From: Adenophora triphylla var. japonica
Lineage: Eukaryota; Streptophyta; Magnoliopsida; Asterales; Campanulaceae
Direction of reading: 5' to 3'
Assembly: GCA_022495995.1 (NCBI GenBank)
Contig: JAFEMH010000339.1
Coordinates: 770,851-834,850, forward strand
Length of the DNA: 64,000 nt
This document shows positions 36,080-47,716 of the stretch, one piece after another (within the stretch, counting starts at the first letter, position 1; every line of letters begins with the position of its first letter). The position numbers and the translations under genes are program-made. A model generated the notes under the pieces. That model did no database searches. It was given only the letters and a program-made list of their open reading frames with translations, and was not told the origin of the DNA.

Positions 36080-38314
36080 TGTGAGGACCCCGACCCGGAA
36101 CCTACACGTGTTCCGAGTTGGAGCGTCCTCAAACTAACCCAAATACACAAAAACTTTTAAAACTTTGCTTTGACTTTCAAACATAAACATTAATAACATA
36201 ACATTTCAAAAGAACTCCACTCAACTCCACATCGGAGGAGGAGGTAACTAACTTTGAAAACGGTCAACTGTTTAGTTACAAAAGATTAAGGTTATGACGT
36301 AGAGTTTAAAGTTTATAATTACAAACTCCAAGAAAGGAATCACCAAAATACAATTTTATACGTCACCCTAAACATACCCCGACAACACCCAAAAGATTTC
36401 TCCAAACTCCTCTCCGTCCTTACTTGGCCGGTCCGCCTGTCTCGGGATCTAAAACAGTAAAGGGAGAGGGGTGAGAATAAATCTCAGCAAGCTATTATGG
36501 ATGCAACAATATGCCAAATAGATGCAACACATAACACGTTGGAAAAACTGTAAACACCTTACATTACCTTTGGTTTACCTTTTTCCCGTCTGAACAATAG
36601 TCGTACAACATTGGGTATAATAATACTCCAATCTTAAGTGAGCTGCTTAAGCAATACTCACATCTTATAAGACCCATTTTTCAGGGAACCAAATAAGATA
36701 GTAGCAACTCTGTAAGGCTTTTGGCTCAATACAGATGCTATAACCCCAACCTGTGGCCACGGAGGGACGGCCACAGATATAACATAATCCGATCACATTA
36801 GGTCACACTTCCATAATTGATCGTATTATGTTATACCCCCAAATGTCAGCTGACTCACACATTATCAAGCACATAATAGATACTTGAATAAAATCCACAA
36901 AAAGGGATAACAATATAGCAACATGGTAAAATATACTCATGTCCAACCAATGTCATAGTGCAACAGTTATACAACACGCTATGCATATTATAAACAATGT
37001 ATAAGAATTCAAGTAAGGCAAGGAAGTATCATTAATCCATCCTACACGTTCATTATACAATAATACTTAGCCTCTTTAAGGGTCTAAGTTGAATCTACCA
37101 AGTTGGAATCATAATTGTCTAGTTACCAAACTAGGTTAGCTAACGTTTTCCAAGCAACAATTAAAGTACTTCCACTATTCCATCTTGATCACTTAGAATG
37201 TCATTGTGAAGCCAAAGTATTCTACTTTAATCTAGGTTAAAGAGATTTCATTTTGGTTCGAGTTTGATTAGGTTTGAACAGCTCTAAAGTTGATACCTTG
37301 AAACCAGGCCAGGGCACGACTCGTCCCCCAGGGCACGACTCGTGCCCCTTTGACCCCTCTCTGATTCTGGCGTCCCCTCACAGGTCACGACTTCCCTTTA
37401 TCCAAGGCACGACTCGTGACCCTCACATGGCACGACTCGTCCCTGAGGTCACGACTCGTGCCCTCGGCCCAGAAATGGAAAAACAGCACAAACAACAACA
37501 ATCTCTCAAAATCCCAAGGTTCCAACCAAAGGTATCCTAAGTGATGAACCTAAAGGGCATTTCCAACTTTGGTAACCTCAATCTAATCATTTAGCTCCTT
37601 GGAATCATGTCTTAACCCTAGATTAATCCAACATCCATAAACCATAATATTTCTATAAAACTAACAAGGTTCTCAATCATCACAATCAATAGAACAACCA
37701 CAATAACATTTATATTCATGATCATTCAAGGAAAGAAAAGGGTCATAATAACTCACCTTTGCCAATACAAGAGGAAGTGATGACTTTCTAGGCTTGATCA
37801 ATTCCTTTGGATGAACTACTCACAAAAGGACACTTGGATTTGAAGTTGGACAAGAATTTCACTTGGTATGAGTTTGAGAGATGAAGGCTTTCTCTAAGCT
37901 CTTTCCATGGAGGAAAATGAAAGAAAATGAGGAAGAAGATGAAGTTGATCTAGAGGAAGTATGGGGAGGTGAAGGGAGGTATGGTGGAGGAGTGGGGAGG
38001 TTTGACTATTGAGCCCAAAGGAGGAGGAAAATAGGAAATAAGGAAATGCCCCCCCCCCTTCTCCCTACTCAAACCAAATGCTTTCACCAATTAATTTAAT
38101 CATCACCCAATTTATTTATCTACCCAATTTATCCTCCTCCCAATAATTATTTATTTGCTATTTTTATTTTTTTTCTTAGAACATAAATTTATTTTATTAT
38201 CCTTTATCCTATCATATGAAATCAATTATATAAAAATGGACATATAATATTAACAATAATAATAAAACACACAATGTGATATTAAAATTAGTGCCTAGGT
38301 TTAGGGTCGTTACA
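36080..38314 (-). repeat. 3' LTR of element E
   Basis: TGTAACGACCC...GGGTCCTCACA on the minus strand. At 37311-37463 it carries about six copies of GCACGACTCGT, one of which is the 17-base palindrome GGGCACGACTCGTGCCC. The polypurine tract TTAAGGGGGAGTGAG lies just outside, at 38315-38329. Confidence 0.92.
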
Positions 38315-38348
38315 CTCACTCCCCCTTAAAGAAAATTCGTCCCGAATT

Positions 38349-38912
38349 TTAAAAAGAAAACTTACTTGGATTTTCAAACAACCACGGGTATTTCGCTCTC
38401 ATCTCCGACTTTAGCTCCCACGTCGCTTCCTCAACGGTGTGGTTCTTCCAAAGGACCTTCACTATAGGAATACTCTTAGACCTCAACTCCTTAACTTGGA
38501 ACTCTAGGACTCTCAAGGGTTCCTCAACATACGACATGTCCGCTTGGACATCATCGGGGGGAGAACTCAAGATGTGGGAAGGATCATGACAATACTTCCT
38601 CAACATCGAGACATGGAAAACATCATGAAGTAAAGAAAGAGACGGAGGCAATGCCAACCGGTAAGCCAAATCCCCAACCTTCTCTAAGATCTCAAACGGA
38701 CCAATGAACCTCGGAGCCAATTTACCCTTATTACCAAACCTTTTGATTCCCGTCCTCTGAGAGACCTTCAAGAACACAAAGTCACCAACTTGAAAAGATA
38801 AATCCCGTCTTCTACCGTCGGCGTAGCTTTTCTGTCTACTCTGAGCCGTCTTCAATCTATCCCGAATCACCTTGATCTTCTCCGTAGAGTCTCGAACCAA
38901 ATCCGGCCCCAA
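38349..38912 (-). pseudogene. pol: Integrase C-terminal domain and chromodomain, element E
   Basis: This minus-strand frame of 187 codons is the end of the E polyprotein, separated from the rest by frame changes at 38913-38996. It contains the GPY/F region (KLAPRFIGPFEILEKVGDLA), the LHDVFHVSMLRKY motif, and a Tekay-type chromodomain (VKVLWKNHTVEEATWELKSE) that would direct integration to marked chromatin. It ends in PWLF and a short tail, which is normal for the family. Confidence 0.85.
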
Positions 38913-38996
38913 AGTCTCGCTTCACCTACCTCGTCCCAACACATCGGAGATCGACACTTCCTACCATATAACGCTTCATACGGAGCCATCTCAATA

Positions 38997-40984
38997 CTAG
39001 ACTCGATAACCGTTGTTGTAGGCAAACTCCACTAAAGGTAGATGATCCTCCCATGATAATTGGAAATCCATCACACAAGCTCGTAACATATCCTCAAGTA
39101 TCTCGAATAGTTCTCTCTGATCGACCGTCGGTTTGAGGATGAAACGCCGCATCAAACACAACTTGGAACCCAAGGCTTCATGCAATGCTCTCCAAAATCT
39201 AGAAGTAAACCTCGGATCTCTGTCGGAAACAATACTAACCGGAACCCCATGAAGTCGAACGATCTCTTTCAAATACAACTGGGCTAACTTCTCTAACGAA
39301 AACTTAGTTGACACCGGAAGAAAATGAGCCGACTTCGTCAATCTATCCACAATAACCCAAATAGCATCCATCTTCTTCGCGGTAAGAGGTAAACCCGAAA
39401 CAAAATCCATCGAGATCCCTTCCCATTTCCATTCCGGAATATCCAATGGTTGAAGTAGTCCCGCCGGTCTCTGATGCTCGGCCTTGATTTGTTGACAAGT
39501 CAAACACTTAGAAACATAATCCGCTATTTCTCTTTTCATTCCATTCCACCAATATCCACGCTTCAAGTCTTGATACATTTTGGTACTACCCGGATGAATC
39601 GCAAACTTGGACTTATGGCCATCCTCTAGAACACGCTTCTTGATTTCCGGCGATGAAGGAACGCAAATTCTCCCTTGAAAGGTTAATATCCCATCTCTAT
39701 TCAAAGCAAAATCCCCGGCTTTCCCATCTTGCACTTGATCAAAAATTTTCTTCAACTCCGGATCACCTTGTTGAGCTTCCTTCAAATCTCCATACAAAGT
39801 CGGAACGGCTCGAACATTCGCAACGATTACTTCACTCTTCAACTCTCGAGAACTCAAAGCTGTCACATACGCCTTTCGGCTAATCGCATCCGCTACAACA
39901 TTTGCCTTCCCCGGATGATAAGAAATTATACAATCAAAATCCTTCAAAAACTCTAACCATCTCCTTTGCCGGTTATTCAACTCCTTTTGGGTAAACAAAT
40001 ACTTCAAACTTTTATGGTCGGTAAAAATCTCAAATTTCGCTCCATAAAGATAATGCTTCCACTTATGCAACGCAAATACAATCGCCGCCAACTCCATATC
40101 ATGAGTAGGGTAATTCTGTTCCGCCGGCGATAACTTCCTAGAGGCATACGCAATCGCTTTCCCATTTTGCATCAACACACATCCCAAACCCGCCTTCGAG
40201 GCATCACTATAAATAACAAAATTCTCGCAACCATCCGGAAGGGTAAGAATAGGAGCCGTTGTCAACCTCTTCTTCAATTCATCAAAGCTTGCTTCACACT
40301 TGGAATCCCATACAAACGATACATCTTTCCGAGTCAACCTAGTCAACGGAGTCGCAATCCGAGAAAACCCTTCAATGAACCTCCGATAATACCCTGCCAA
40401 ACCAAGAAAACTACGGACCTCGGTTACAGTCGAAGGTTGCTTCCAATTAACCACGGCTTCAATCTTTGAAGGATCCACGGAAATTCCCGAACTCGACACA
40501 ACATGCCCCAAGAAAGAAATCTGCTCAAGCCAAAACTCGCACTTACTGAACTTAGCGTACAATTGCTTCTCCCGAAGAACGGACAAGACAATCCTCAAAT
40601 GATTCTCATGCTCTTCCCGAGACTTAGAGTAAACAAGGATATCATCTATGAACACTACCACAAAGCTATCAAGATAAGGCTTGAAGACACGGTTCATCAT
40701 ATCCATAAACACTACTGAGCATTAGTCAACCCGAAAGGCATCACAACAAACTCATAATGACCATATCTAGTCCGGAAAGCTGTCTTAGCAATATCATCCG
40801 GCCTAATCTTCAATCGATGGTATCCGCTTCTCAAATCAAGCTTTGAGTAGATAACGGAACCTTGGAGTTGGTCAAACAAATCGTCTATATGCGGAAGGGG
40901 ATATTTATTCTTAATGGTGGCTTGGTTCAACAAACGATAGTCAATACACAATCGTAAGGTACCATCCTTCTTCCTAACAAACAA
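38997..40984 (-). pseudogene. pol: Reverse transcriptase, RNase H and integrase core of element E
   Basis: On the minus strand, 40712-40984 holds the RT start ([54 protein letters not shown]). After a frame change at about 40712, 38997-40712 continues with the catalytic box [11 protein letters not shown], the connection, RNase H ([41 protein letters not shown]), the integrase zinc region ([12 protein letters not shown]) and its core ([18 protein letters not shown]). The segment carrying the third acidic residue is garbled over about 20 codons, and the frame is lost at NNGY. Both places coincide with CAG-like sites. The frame is otherwise continuous. Confidence 0.88.
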
Positions 40985-41066
40985 GACCGGTGCTCCCTCT
41001 ACTGAGACACACTAGGACGAATAAAACCTCGGTCTAACAATTCTTGCAATTGGACCTTCAACTCTT

Positions 41067-41627
41067 TTAACTCGGCCGGAGCCATTCTATAGGGTGCTTT
41101 AGAGATAGGTGCGGTACCGGCACTAAGTCAATACAAAACTCTATCTCACGATCCGGAGGCATAGAGTACTCACTAGAAAACACATCACTAAATTCATTGA
41201 CAACCGGAACATGAGCTAACTCGGGAGACTTCTTATTGGAATCTACCACATAAGCCAAGTAACCCGTACACCCCTTAGATAGCATCTTCCTAGCCTTTAA
41301 AGCAGAAATAACATGTAAACCGAACATAGATCTATCCGCATCAAATATAAAAGTAGGCATATCAGGCATAGCAAATGAGACTCGCTTCTCTGACAGCCTA
41401 CCATAGCATGGCAACCGACTCAACCAATCCATCCCAAGGATCACATCAAAATCACGGATTGGTAACTCGACCAAATCCACCGGCAATACATGCCCACATA
41501 TAGTCACATCACAACCAGGATATATCAAGGAAGATGTGAGGCTCTCTCCCATAGGAGTAGAAACCTCCAACACATAAGGCATAGATTCAGGCAAAGTATG
41601 CAATGAGAATGCAAAATGTGATGCCAC
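41067..41627 (-). pseudogene. pol: Protease and RT entry region of element E
   Basis: A minus-strand frame of 186 codons. It contains the chromovirus protease C-terminal part (DVILGMDWLSRL) and the linker to reverse transcriptase ([26 protein letters not shown]). The catalytic Asp region (SFVASHF, about 41640-41700) lies just upstream across a frame change. The domain order agrees with Gypsy protease-RT. Confidence 0.75.
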
Positions 41628-41699
41628 AAATGAATGGGAAGACCCGGGATCTATAAGAATGCGGGCCTTAACTCCCGAGACAGAACTATACCTCTAATG

Positions 41700-42766
41700 A
41701 CAAAGATTGGGGTCGACCTCTCCTTGCCCCAAGGCAAACACTCGACCTTGCACCCTATCTTTGGGTTTCCCATCTACACCTCTCTTCACACCACTACCTT
41801 GTCCCCCAAATCCGGTACTGCCGCTTGCTTATTCCGCCACCTAGGACAATTCTTCCGGAAATGGCCTCGTCGCCCCACACTCTAAACATTTTCCTTGCTT
41901 GCTCCAACACTTGTCCTCCGAATGCCCTAGCTTCTTGCAATAACCACACACCGTCCCAAACCGACTGAGTCGCACGATTTGCCGGAGTCGCCACATTTCC
42001 TCCTCGATTTGCTCCCGAGTAAATGTCCTCTAGCACCCTATTCCGTCCCGAACCTTGACCTTGGAATCTATTTCCGTTTCCGCCTTCATTCTTACCACGA
42101 TGCTCCTCTATGTCATTCTCAATCCGATACGCCATATTCACCGCTTTGCTTGGAAGTTGGCGAAGTTATGCGTCAATAAGCACTTTGAGAACTCAACCCT
42201 TAAACCTTTCACAAACCGGTAGACTCGCCTCTTCATCCGACACCAAATGAGGACAATATCGGGCCAATTCTCGTGAACTTTGCCGAATACCGCGCTATCG
42301 TCATGGTCCCTTGCTCCAGCCAAACTCGCCTTCCTTCTTGTCTCTAGTAACCATAGGCACGAAGTGATCCCTGAACTTGCGTGTGAAGTTCTCCCAAGTC
42401 TCGTGGTGTCAAATCCCGGTCCCAACCATCCTTCACTACCTGCCACCGGCTCGCCGGGTCCTTCCAACTTGAAAACGGCACATCTCACCTTCTCCGCATC
42501 CGAACTCTCCATAGCCGCGAAAATCTTATTCATAGCCTCAAGCCACCTCTCGCCTTCACCGGATCCGGATCTCCGTTGAAGCTAGGAGGAGACATCTTCA
42601 CGAACTTCTCCAAACCATGTTGCCCTTGCCTGCCTTGATTCTGATTCTGGTTCTGATTCTGAGTTGCCATATGCTGAAGAAACCCTCGGAACATATCCAT
42701 CATCTCGGCATTCGGATTACCAACACCACCCAAACCCAGATTCTGATCACCATCATTTCCCGCCAT
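41700..42766 (-). pseudogene. gag: Chromovirus gag of element E (three frames)
   Basis: The likely start is an ATG at 42766 (minus; MAGNDGDQNLGLGG). The frame then passes through 42530-42766, 42138-42533 and 41794-42141 with breaks between. A Gln/Asn-rich N-terminus precedes SPPSFNGDPDP, a chromovirus gag motif. A CCHC zinc knuckle (CGYCKKLGHSEDKC) is encoded at about 41908-41949. The broken middle makes the capsid core hard to read. Confidence 0.75.
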
Positions 42767-42850
42767 AACAACAAACTCTTGCATTAAACACTCGACGTCA
42801 GTTATCACACACTCTCACTCAGCTAGACTCTACCCGAGAATTCTAACCGA

Positions 42851-42862
42851 GCTCTGATACCA
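42851..42862 (-). other. Primer binding site of element E
   Basis: TGGTATCAGAGC on the minus strand, two bases from the 5' LTR end; matches initiator Met tRNA. Confidence 0.9.
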
Positions 42863-42864
42863 AC

Positions 42865-45103
42865 TGTGAGGACCCCGACCCGGAACCTACACGTGTTCCG
42901 AGTTGGAGCGTCCTCAAACTAACCCAAATACACAAAAACTTTTAAAACTTTGCTTTGACTTTCAAACATAAACATTAATAACATAACATTTCAAAAGAAC
43001 TCCACTCAACTCCACATCGGAGGAGGAGGTAACTAACTTTGAAAACGGTCAACTGTTTAGTTACAAAAGATTAAGGTTATGACGTAGAGTTTAAAGTTTA
43101 TAATTACAAACTCCAAGAAAGGAATCACCAAAATACAATTTTATACGTCACCCTAAACATACCCCGACAACACCCAAAAGATTTCTCCAAACTCCTCTCC
43201 GTCCTTACTTGGCCGGTCCGCCTGTCTCGGGATCTAAAACAAGAAAGGGAGAGTGGTGAGAATAAATCTCAAAGAAGCTATTATGGATGCAACAATATGC
43301 CAAATAGATGCAACACATAACACGTTGGAAAAACTGTAAACACCTTACATTACCTTTGGTTTACCTTTTTCCCGTCTGAACAATAGTCGTACAACATTGG
43401 GTATAATAATACTCCAATCTTAAGTGAGCTGCTTAAGCAATACTCACATCTTATAAGACCCATTTTTCAGGGAACCAAATAAGATAGTAGCAACTCTGTA
43501 AGGCTTTTGGCTCAATACAGATGCTATAACCCCAACCTGTGGCCACAGGAGGGGACGGCCACAGATATAACATAATCCGATCACATTAGGTCACACTTCC
43601 ATAATTGATCGTATTATGTTATACCCCCAAATGTCAGCTGACTCACACATTATCAAGCACATAATAGATACTTGAATAAAATCCACAAAAAGGGATAACA
43701 ATATAGCAACATGGTAAAATATACTCATGTCCAACCAATGTCATAGTGCAACAGTTATACAACACGCTATGCATATTATAAACAATGTATAAGAATTCAA
43801 GTAAGGCAAGGAAGTATCATTAATCCATCCTACACGTTCATTATACAATAATACTTAGCCTCTTTAAGGGTCTAAGTTGAATCTACCAAGTTGGAATCAT
43901 AATTGTCTAGTTACCAAACTAGGTTAGCTAACGTTTTCCAAGCAACAATTAAAGTACTTCCACTATTCCATCTTGATCACTTAGAATGTCATTGTGAAGC
44001 CAAAGTATTCTACTTTAATCTAGGTTAAAGAGATTTCATTTTGGTTCGAGTTTGATTAGGTTTGAACAGCTCTAAAGTTGATACCTTGAAACCAGGCCAG
44101 GGCACGACTCGTCCCCCAGGGCACGACTCGTGCCCCTTTGACCCCTCTCTGATTCTGGCGTCCCCTCACAGGTCACGACTTCCCTTTATCCAAGGCACGA
44201 CTCGTGACCCTCACATGGCACGACTCGTCCCTGAGGTCACGACTCGTGCCCTCGGCCCGAAATGGAAAAAACAAAGACAAACAACAACAATCTCTCAAAA
44301 TCCCAAGGTTCCAACCAAAGGTATCCTAAGTGATGAACCTAAAGGGCATTTCCAACTTTGGTAACCTCAATCTACTCATTTAGCTCCTTGGAATCATGTC
44401 TTAACCCTAGATTAATCCAACATCCATAAACCATAATATTTCTATAAAACTAACAAGGTTCTCAATCATCACAATCAATAGAACAACCACAATAACATTT
44501 ATATTCATGATCATTCAAGGAAAGAAAAGGGTCATAATAACTCACCTTTGCCAATACAAGAGGAAGTGATGACTTTCTAGGCTTGATCAATTCCCTTGGA
44601 TGAACTACTCACAAAAGGACACTTGGATTTGAAGTTGGACAAGAATTTCACTTGGTATGAGTTTGAGAGATGAAGGCTTTCTCTAAGCTCTTTCCATGGA
44701 GGAAAATGAAAGAAAATGAGGAAGAAGATGAAGTTGATCTAGAGGAAGTATGGGGAGGTGAAGGGAGGTATGGTGGAGGAGTGGGGAGGTTTGACTATTG
44801 AGCCCAAAGGAGGAGGAAAATAGGAAATAAGGAAATGGCCCCCCCCCTTCTCCCTACTCAAACCAAATGCTTTCACCAATTAATTTAATCATCACCCAAT
44901 TTATTTATCTACCCAATTTATCCTCCTCCCAATAATTATTTATTTGCTATTTTTATTTTTTTTCTTAGAACATAAATTTATTTTATTATCCTTTATCCTA
45001 TCATATGAAATCAATTATATAAAAATGGACATATAATATTAACAATAATAATAAAACACACAATGTGATATTAAAATTAGTGCCTAGGTTTAGGGTCGTT
45101 ACA
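42865..45103 (-). repeat. 5' LTR of element E
   Basis: Nearly identical to 36080-38314. The palindromic GCACGACTCGT cluster lies at about 44100-44254. A run of C near 44840 differs in length between the copies. Confidence 0.92.
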
Positions 45104-45654
45104 TATGCGGTCAACCGTGACTCGAGCAGAAACACTTAAGTAATATTTGTAAGTGAAATTTTTGGATCAAAAAGGTGAAATATGATTAATATGAATCAAA
45201 AAGCAAAACATAGAGTATTTTCCAGAAATTTATGAACATACGAAGAACACGAAGAACTTGAAGAAGATGAAGAACATGAAGAACAAAATTTCCAGATTTT
45301 CACAGAATATGTTAAAAATCATATTTTCTTGCTTTTAAGAGTGGTAATTTCATGAAAACAAAATAAATACATGATTTAACTCAAATAAATCATAGAAATT
45401 GAATTTGAAACTCAGAAAATTCGAAACCTAGGTTTTTTAAAGTTCTTCTTTTTGAATCATCAAAGTACCAACTAACCATGAAATAAACATCATACATGAG
45501 TTTATAATGGAGAATCGGACATGTATAAGCAGAGTTTTAAGCAGATAGCATCAAAAAATAGCATTTCGAAGCAACTGGGGCTTCCATTTTTGACAGAGAC
45601 GAACAGTAATTTTTGAATTTCAAAAATCAAGGTTGCAAGATAGAAATAACATAC

Positions 45655-45723
45655 CATTATCACGAATTTAGATATGTTGGAGTCACTGTTTGATTCCTCA
45701 GAGGTATTGTGAGTTGAATCCAT
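45655..45723 (-). CDS. 3' ORF exon 1 of element B
   Basis: An ATG at 45723 (minus) opens 23 codons (MDSTHNTSEESNSDSN then ISKFVIM) that end at ATG directly before a GTATGT donor. The phase is 0, the same as exon 2 at 35944. The intron between them holds the 9-kb element E; without E and one TSD copy it would be about 680 bp. The structure parallels exon 1 of element C. Confidence 0.55.
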
Positions 45724-46396
45724 TTCAGAATGAGCCGTTTATAGAGAGAATTTTAGAGAGATAAAGTAGAGAGAGAGAGAAGAGGACAAATTGAAAGGAC
45801 TGATTTGGTGCAGGTGACAGAGAGTGAGGGGAAGTGGAGAAGTGGAGACGGGGGTTATGGAGGGAAGTTAGTACACAGTGATGTCATTTGTGTAAGAGAG
45901 ATAGTCCTTTTGTCTTCAATATGACAGCCAATGGGGGCTGAACATGTGTCAATTTAAAATAAAACATTTTTCTTTAAAAGATTTGAATTTAATAAATGCG
46001 AGGGAAAAATAATTGCAAAAGTACCCTTGTGCAATTATCTTGTCCTAAAATGGACAAGTTCCAGACATCACAAAGAGTTAGAATACTTACCTGATGTCTT
46101 TTAAACATACGGTTTTGAGCATGACCTTTTTGAGTCATAAGGTTAACCGTATAGAGGGCTTCTATAAAGCCTAGAAATAATTTAGGCTAATGCGGTCCAG
46201 TCAGAAACATGCGGTCCATTTGAGATGGATAGGCTCGAAGCATGCAAAAGGATCTTATGCGGTTGACCGTGACTTTGTTAGGCTTGGTGCGATCGTATGG
46301 AATGGAATGGAACGGGCCATTCTTTTGACCTGTTCTTAAACATGAACTTAAAACACACAGTTTGTTAGAAAGAAATATGAACAATTTTTACTTGAG
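45724..46396 (-). other. Region between pol and 3' ORF of element B
   Basis: Non-coding. On the minus strand a CT-rich tract (CTCTTCTCTCTCTCTC) lies at about 45765-45785 and TATAAA at about 45736, only some 15 bases before the exon 1 ATG. Spacing to the ATG is therefore unlike that in A and C. Confidence 0.5.
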
Positions 46397-47716
46397 TTAT
46401 AACATACCCATTTCTCCTCTTAAGAACACGAATCTCTTGGAGTCTAGAGCCTTGGTAAGGATATCTGCAATTTGATTATCAGTACCAATATGCTCTAAAT
46501 GAATATTACCTTTTTCAACATGATCCTTGAGAAAGTGATACTTGATATCAATGTGTTTGGTTTTAGAGTGCATGACAGGGTTATTTGATACTGCAATGGC
46601 TGATGCATTATCACAAAAGATTGGACAATTTCCTTCATGAATACCATAGTCAACTAGTTGTTGCTTCATCCATGATTCGACAAAGAACTCCCAAGCAGCA
46701 ATATATTCAGCCTCCGTTGTTGAGACAGAAACTGAAGCTTGTTTCTTGCTGGCCCATGGAACAAGTCTATTTCCAAGGAAATGACAAGTTCCACTAGTGC
46801 TCTTCCTGTCAATTGTGCAAGCTGCATAATCTGCATCTGAGTAACCTATAAGATCAAAAGATGATTCTTTGGAATACCAAAGTCTAAGGTTAATAGTCCC
46901 AGATAGATAACGAATAATACGTTTTACAGCTATAAGATGTGCTTCTCTAGGATCTGCTTGATAGCGATCAAAAACGCAAACACTAAACATGATATCTGGC
47001 CTACTAGCAGTTAGATATAGTAAGGAGCCAATCATACCTCGATATAAAGTTTGATCAACTTTCTTACCTTTCAAGTCTTTGTCTAACTTGTTACCTGTAG
47101 CCATAGGAGTGTCGTATGCTTTTGCATTTTCAAGTCCAAATTTCTTGATTAGGTCTTTAGTGTATTTTGCTTGGCTAAGAAAGATGCCTTCATCACATTG
47201 CTTGATTTGGAGCCCAAGGAAGAATGTGAGTTCTCCCATCATGCTCATATCAAACTTGCTTTTCATAAGCTTCTCAAAACGCTTACACAAAATTTCATTA
47301 GTAGAGCCAAAAATGATATCATCAACATATATTTGAACAAGTAGAGTATGATCATTGTATTTGGCAATGAAAAGAGTTGTGTCGATTTTACCTCGTTTGA
47401 AGCCCTTTTCTAAAAGAAATTTAGATAGAGTATCATGCCATGCTCTTGGAGCTTGTTTGAGTCCATACAAAGCTTTTTGGAGTTTGTAGACATGATCAGG
47501 ATGTTTGTTGTCTTCAAATCCAGGAGGTTGTTCAACATAGACTGTCTCTTGAAGATCACCGTTCAGAAATGCGCTCTTCACATCCATTTGATAAATCTTG
47601 AATCTTTTGAAGGAGACATAAGCTAAGAAAATTCTTATAGCTTCAAGTCTTGCAACGGGGGCAAAGGTTTCATCATAATCGATTCCTTCTTCTTGTCTAT
47701 ATCCTTGAGCAACCAT
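46397..47716 (-). pseudogene. pol: Reverse transcriptase and RNase H of element B, N-terminally deleted
   Basis: An uninterrupted minus-strand frame of 439 codons. It starts inside the reverse transcriptase at [20 protein letters not shown] and carries [10 protein letters not shown], the catalytic [21 protein letters not shown], and RNase H with [20 protein letters not shown] and [15 protein letters not shown]. It ends GEMGML. The preceding N-terminal RT segment (in C, the part around DQGVIGT and [12 protein letters not shown]) is missing: at about 47725 the integrase-linker frame jumps straight to the KARMVAQG region. The deletion is about 160 bp, so this RT is unlikely to be active. Confidence 0.85.

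Larger units (their letters stand above)
36080..45103 (-). mobile_element. Element E: complete chromovirus (Tekay/Del-like Gypsy)
   Basis: The LTRs are 36080-38314 and 42865-45103, with a 5-bp target duplication TATGC at 36075-36079 and 45104-45108. On the minus strand: 5' LTR, initiator-Met primer site, gag, protease, reverse transcriptase, RNase H, integrase, chromodomain, polypurine tract, 3' LTR. The LTR start TGTAACGACCC and the C-terminal chromodomain point to Tekay/Del. The two LTRs are nearly identical, and many of the differences that I can see are at CAG sites, so the insertion is recent. It sits in the intron of the 3' ORF of element B. Confidence 0.93.

Noticed and set aside
37274..37540. 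88-codon frame in the LTR of E, repeated at 44062-44364
   Set aside because: It is in both LTR copies on the strand opposite to the element and covers the palindromic repeat cluster; no protein family is recognised.
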